From the NCBI GenBank assembly GCA_025774735.1, contig JALGZU010000279.1:1-8209 (forward strand): a stretch of DNA of 8,209 nucleotides, given 5' to 3'. Every line of letters starts with the position of its first letter. The first letter of the stretch is position 1. Source of the DNA: a candidate division LCP-89 bacterium (lineage in GTDB: Bacteria; Electryoneota; B3-LCP). A program made the position numbers and the translations under genes. The notes under the pieces were generated by a model that was not told the origin of the DNA, searched no databases, and was given only the letters and a program-made list of their open reading frames with translations. This document shows, piece by piece, positions 5,312 to 8,209 of the stretch.

Positions 5312-6324
5312 ATGAAGAAGACAATCTACTTGATGGTAGTAATCAGCGTGTTGGTTGCTACTCTTTCTCCCGCCTATGCTCAGAATCCCGATATGGTGCT
5401 GTCACAATCTGAAAGGGACAGTATTCTGAAGGATTACAACAACATCTTCCCCATCTGGGGGCGGAAGGCAATCGAACCTGGGGGCGGAAGGCAATCGAAC
5501 GGGGATTCGATATCCCATATTCGTTCGGCATCGGTGTGAATACGATATACATGAACCAGGGGATTCTGATCAGCGACCTCATGCTGGGTGTCAATCAGGG
5601 TGATATGCAAACGATTGATTTTGTATCGTTCGGAGACAATACGAGCCAAGTAACCACAGCGAACCTGCGCTTAGATCTCTGGTTGTTTCCTTTCCTGAAT
5701 GTTTACGGAATGTACGGCAAGGGTTTTGCCAATACGACTGTCGAGTTAACAGAACCAGTATCGTTTGAATCCAGCGTTGACCAGTCAGGGACCTACTATG
5801 GATTTGGATTAACTGGAGCGGCAGGCATAAAAAAGAACTGGCTATCAGTGGATTTCAATATGTCCTGGACGGATCTGGAAAAACTTGAGGAGCCAGTTCG
5901 AGCCTCAATTCTGGGTTTGCGCTATGGCCGTACCTTTAACATAGGCGGCAGTAAAAGGTTGGCAGTTTGGGTAGGCGCCATGCATCAAAAGTTTAAAACT
6001 GAAACCGATGGCAGCATTTTGTTATCTGAAGCGATTCCGGTGGAAATAGTCGATCAGATTCAGAATTATCAGGACTCAGACTGGTACCAGGATCTTTCCA
6101 TACCACAGCAAGCTCTGGTTGACGAGTTTTTCAGCAGAATCGAGGAAGGAAATATCGGTGATACTGTGGTTAAGTATGGCATAGATAAAGCACCGGAAGA
6201 TCCCTGGAACCTTCTTGTTGGAGCGAATCTTGATCTGAATAAACATTGGGCAATCCGGGCTGAAGCCGGCCTTATTGGGAGGGTTTCGATCTTGGGCGGT
6301 TTGAATTTCAGGTTTAATTTATAG
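5312..6324 (+). pseudogene. outer-membrane beta-barrel gene frameshifted by a 23-bp tandem duplication
   Basis: The reading frame starting at ATG 5312 (binding site AAAAGGA eight bases upstream, signal peptide ending AYA|Q at 23/24) stops at 5537-5539 after 75 residues. A second frame is open from the duplicated unit to TAG at 6322-6324. Removing one copy of the repeat (5455-5500) joins them into a 329-residue protein, reading ...FPIWGRKAIE then RGFDIPYSFGIGVNTIYMNQG..., the expected N-terminal region of a recognisable family of outer-membrane proteins. The rest has barrel strands, a helical segment at about 170-210 (IVDQIQNYQDSDWYQDL), then WNLLVGANLDLNKHWAIRAEAGLIGR and a terminal FRFNL. 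In the second frame a GTG (5536) overlaps the TGA, so coupled restart is conceivable, but the product would lack a signal peptide. It may be a pseudogene, an 'off' phase variant, or an assembly error. Function unknown. Confidence 0.85.
5455..5500 (+). repeat. perfect 23-bp tandem duplication inside a barrel gene
   Basis: Two identical 23-bp units, 5455-5477 and 5478-5500, stand head to tail. The unit begins CTGGGGGCGG and ends AATCGAAC. Since 23 is not a multiple of three, the extra copy shifts the frame. The unit has no stop codon in any of its three forward frames, so only copy numbers of 1, 4, 7 and so on keep the gene in frame. Confidence 0.97.
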
Positions 6325-6325
6325 G

Positions 6326-6344
6326 TCTCTTCATTCGGAAGAGA
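6326..6344 (+). other. short hairpin between two barrel genes
   Basis: TCTCTTC (6326-6332) pairs with GAAGAGA (6338-6344) around a five-base loop, starting one base after the stop of the 5312-6324 gene. No T tract follows. It may stabilise the upstream message's 3' end. The next gene's binding site AAGAGGA (6361-6367) is free of it. Confidence 0.4.
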
Positions 6345-6375
6345 ACTCGGTACTTGAATTAAGAGGACCAACGCT

Positions 6376-7015
6376 ATGAAGAAGCTCCTGATACTCGCTC
6401 TCATCACTACGATTCTCCTCCCCGGCATCGCCTATAGCCAGGCGGCTATATTAGTGCTGCTGTTTGGAGATAAGGTCGCCAGCGAGAACTTTTACTTCAG
6501 CCTGAAGATGGGAGGCAATTACTCGACCCTGTCCGGCATCGATGATGCCAGCTACAAGCTGGGACTGAGTTTCGGACTTGTGGCGACCATCAAGCTCAGC
6601 GACAAATGGTACATCGTGCCAGAGTTCTCGGCGATTTCGAATAAGGGTGCCGAAGACGTCCCGCTACTCCCCACCGGAGATCCAAACCTCGACGCCCTCT
6701 TGCAGCGAAAAATTCGGCGTGGGAGCTGGACCCCAACTCAGCATCCTGACCGGTGGCGTGGATCGATATGAGGCTGAGCTTCCGGATAGTAAAGACCTCA
6801 TCTATGAAAACGACATCAAGTCGGATCTGAACTCAATAGACGTCGCCGCGGTATTCGACGTCTATTACTCGCTGTCGGATGCGCGCAAGGGCAAAGGGCT
6901 GAACATTCACGCCAGGTATGAACTCGGTTTGACCGACATTGTCAAGGACAATCCGGGCGATGCAGTTATGAATTCGGCCTTCCAGATTGCCCTCGAGTTC
7001 CCGTTCATCGAGTAA
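6376..7015 (+). pseudogene. PorT-like outer-membrane beta-barrel gene, frameshifted with probable internal deletion
   Basis: The first part (6376-6771, 131 codons) has a signal peptide ending AYS|Q (21/22) and typical barrel text: FYFSLKMGGNYSTLSG, YKLGLSFGLVATIKLSDKWYIVPEFSAIS. After residue 110 (near 6705) the frame turns to Arg/Trp-rich nonsense. In the +1 frame, barrel sequence resumes at once: EKFGVGAGPQLSILTGG from 6707, then VAAVFDVYYSLSD, GLNIHARYELGLTDIV and FQIALEFPFIE, ending with TAA at 7013-7015. This is one broken gene. In PorT-like (OMP_b-brl_2) proteins a strand with a pattern like YxxIPxLxKY normally precedes the 'F.VGAGP' strand, and here it is missing. I infer a deletion of very roughly 15-25 codons at the GAAAAA run rather than a single-base slip. 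AAGAGGA (6361-6367) lies nine bases before the ATG. Function unknown. Confidence 0.8.
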
Positions 7016-7046
7016 TTATTCGGACAGGATCGAAACGCTGGTCACG

Positions 7047-7098
7047 ACCTGACCTCAATCTCGAAGCTGACACTGAGGCCAGGTTATCACTGAGATTG
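7047..7098 (+). promoter_or_regulatory. inverted repeats upstream of the 7185 gene, possible operator
   Basis: ACCTGACCTCA (7047-7057) pairs with TGAGGCCAGGT (7074-7084) at ten of eleven positions around a 16-base loop. A second perfect pair, CAATCTC (7056-7062) and GAGATTG (7092-7098), shares bases with the first and reaches into the -35 box at 7096. The two helices are nearly exclusive. No T tract follows. They could be protein-binding half-sites or an end-of-transcript structure after the 6376-7015 gene. Confidence 0.4.
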
Positions 7099-7124
7099 TC
7101 AAACTGGTAGCTGTGGCATAGAAT
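7096..7124 (+). promoter_or_regulatory. promoter of the 7185 barrel / 8027 lipoprotein operon
   Basis: TTGTCA (7096-7101), 17 bases, TAGAAT (7119-7124): five of six matches in each hexamer with ideal spacing. Transcription would begin near 7131, about 54 bases before the chosen ATG at 7185. Confidence 0.6.
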
Positions 7125-7184
7125 CACACCAATAAGAACAACCTCGTAAAATGCGTCTACACCTTGATGATAGGGAATGACACC

Positions 7185-8015
7185 ATGCTCAAGAAAGCCA
7201 TATTAATCATGATGCCCCTGATATTCATCTCTGGTTTGACATCACCAGGTAAGGTCTGGGCAGCTTCATATTCGGATAGTCCCTCGGCAAACTCACTGAC
7301 CGTCTATTTCTGGAGCTCTGATCTCACGGGCAACGTCACGATACAGGGGAACACGGCGGAATTTGACGCAGACTACAACGATGTCCTCAAGTTCGTGGAT
7401 TATTCTTTTAAGCTTCGTTACGAACACTGGAAGAGGGACTTGGGATTTATCGCTGATATCCGCTACGTGAACCTGGGGAAGAAGATGCGCTTCACTGAAG
7501 GTCCGGTAGATGTGGATGTCAATATCGCCAACTACCAGTTCATAATGGATTTGGGTGTGGGATACCAGTTCGCCAAAATTCCGCTGGGTGGAAACAGAAT
7601 TAATCCCTACACATATCGGCCGCCTCACCTGGGGCTCGACGTGATGGTAGGGGGACGATACGCCTACTTCGAGACGACCTTGGACTACAACATTGACGTG
7701 ACAGCTCCCACCACCGACGAGAATTTCAAAACCACCAACGACTGGTTCGAAATGTTCATTGGAGGCCGGGCGCGACTACAGGTTTCGTTCAACCTGGGAT
7801 TTACGCTCCAGGGTGATTACGGCGGCTTCGGCATCGGATCGGATCATACCTGGAATTTTGCCGCCAGCGCAAATTACAAGCTGTTGTACTGGTTGACCAT
7901 CAGCGGCGGTTACCGCATCAGGGACATCTACGTCCAGCAGGGTAGCGATGAAGATGAATTCAGGTACGATGTCCAGATGCACGGTCCCGAATTGGCGTTT
8001 AAACTGCACTTCTAA
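7185..8015 (+). CDS. predicted outer-membrane beta-barrel protein
   Basis: A 276-residue exported protein. I chose ATG 7185 because it begins a standard signal peptide (KK at 3-4, hydrophobic core 5-18, cleavage near VWA|A at 26/27) and has an AGGG (7172-7175) nine bases upstream. In-frame TTG 7164 and ATG 7167 add polar residues and lack a binding site. The mature protein opens with LTVYFWSSDLTGNVTIQG, then alternates amphipathic strands: VDYSFKLRYEHWKRDLGFIADIRYVNLG, YQFIMDLGVGYQF, LDVMVGGRYAYFETTLDY, WFEMFIGGRARLQVSFNLGFTLQGDYGGFG and LLYWLTISGGYRIRDIYV. It ends in LAFKLHF with a terminal Phe, the usual barrel-assembly signal. It resembles widespread uncharacterised barrels with a 'W....LTG.V.V.G....D.....' start. 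A DUF4136 lipoprotein gene follows after 11 bp. Function unknown. Confidence 0.87.
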   Translation: MLKKAILIMMPLIFISGLTSPGKVWAASYSDSPSANSLTVYFWSSDLTGNVTIQGNTAEFDADYNDVLKFVDYSFKLRYEHWKRDLGFIADIRYVNLGKKMRFTEGPVDVDVNIANYQFIMDLGVGYQFAKIPLGGNRINPYTYRPPHLGLDVMVGGRYAYFETTLDYNIDVTAPTTDENFKTTNDWFEMFIGGRARLQVSFNLGFTLQGDYGGFGIGSDHTWNFAASANYKLLYWLTISGGYRIRDIYVQQGSDEDEFRYDVQMHGPELAFKLHF

Positions 8016-8026
8016 AGAGGTAAACG

Positions 8027-8209
8027 ATGAAAAATCTATCTGTCATCCCCGCAATTGCACTGCTGATCTTGGTATCAGGATGCGCCTCGGTCGTTGATGT
8101 GCGGCACGACTACGATCCCGAGTTCGATTTCGGCGGCCTGGAAACCTATAGCTGGCTGCCGGTCAAGGCAAGGCCGGGAGTGAACCAGATGCGCATCAAC
8201 CGGTTTATG
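8027..8209 (+). CDS. DUF4136-type lipoprotein, N-terminal part (cut by window edge)
   Basis: Sixty-one codons are visible. The N-terminus is a clean lipoprotein signal: K2, hydrophobic core 4-15, lipobox VSGC with Cys19. The mature start has the DUF4136 hallmark, a DYDPEFDFGGLETYSWLP segment (about residues 29-46): an Asp-Tyr-Asp-Pro, a short link, and a TYSW strand. Such proteins are usually anchored to the outer membrane and have no known activity. AAGAGGT (8015-8021) precedes the ATG by five bases, overlapping the stop of the barrel gene, so the two genes form an operon. This is the second DUF4136-type gene in the window. Its N-terminus looks more canonical than that of the 1262-1942 gene, whose middle is aromatic-rich. 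Whether it too has an aromatic-rich insert lies beyond the edge. Confidence 0.88.
   Translation, partial: MKNLSVIPAIALLILVSGCASVVDVRHDYDPEFDFGGLETYSWLPVKARPGVNQMRINRFM

Noticed and set aside
7164..7184. Upstream starts TTG 7164 and ATG 7167 for the barrel gene
   Set aside because: They would add polar residues ahead of the lysines of a normal signal peptide and have no binding site, whereas ATG 7185 has an AGGG nine bases upstream.

Overview
The window looks like a chromosomal stretch from a Gram-negative (diderm) bacterium of medium G+C content, devoted almost entirely to the cell envelope. The first gene fragment is the C-terminus of an LptF/LptG-type lipopolysaccharide-export permease. 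Nearly every later gene encodes an exported protein: several predicted outer-membrane beta-barrels, two DUF4136-type lipoproteins, a small helical periplasmic protein and a periplasmic arylsulfatase. The protein styles (PorT-like barrel, DUF4136, aromatic-rich lipoprotein, AxA|Q signal cleavage sites) suggest the FCB group in a broad sense. Two good sigma70-style promoters (TTGACA-N17-TATATT before the tRNA, TTGTCA-N17-TAGAAT before the 7185 gene) fit core Bacteroidota less well, so a related phylum is plausible. There is no rRNA or marker gene, so the taxonomic guess is weak.

Layout, all on the + strand: (1) 1-171, end of an Lpt permease; (2) 206-393, tRNA-Pro(UGG) with a strong promoter and a trailing terminator-like hairpin; (3) 394-738, a stretch with no convincing gene but a possible promoter; (4) 739-4918, a probable operon of Spy/CpxP-like periplasmic protein, DUF4136 lipoprotein, barrel, barrel, sulfatase, closed by a strong intrinsic terminator at 4955-4990; (5) 4991-5311, non-coding, with a weak promoter and a second terminator-like hairpin (small RNA or leader candidate); (6) 5312-7015, two adjacent barrel genes that are both frameshifted, the first by a perfect 23-bp tandem duplication and the second by a probable internal deletion; (7) 7016-8209, a structured intergenic region, a good promoter, then an intact barrel gene followed 11 bp later by a second DUF4136 lipoprotein cut off by the window edge.

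The common thread is outer-membrane remodelling. The sulfatase is the only recognisable enzyme. No SusC/SusD pair, glycoside hydrolase, sulfatase-maturating enzyme, transposase, CRISPR array or defence gene is visible. The most notable observations are sequence-level: a perfect 23-bp frame-breaking duplication, a perfect 13-bp duplication containing a ribosome binding site, an eight-G run inside a lipoprotein gene, a composite hairpin over a stop codon, and a repeated pairing of DUF4136 lipoprotein genes with barrel genes. Together they suggest slippage-driven variation of surface proteins, though assembly or sequencing error must be excluded first.
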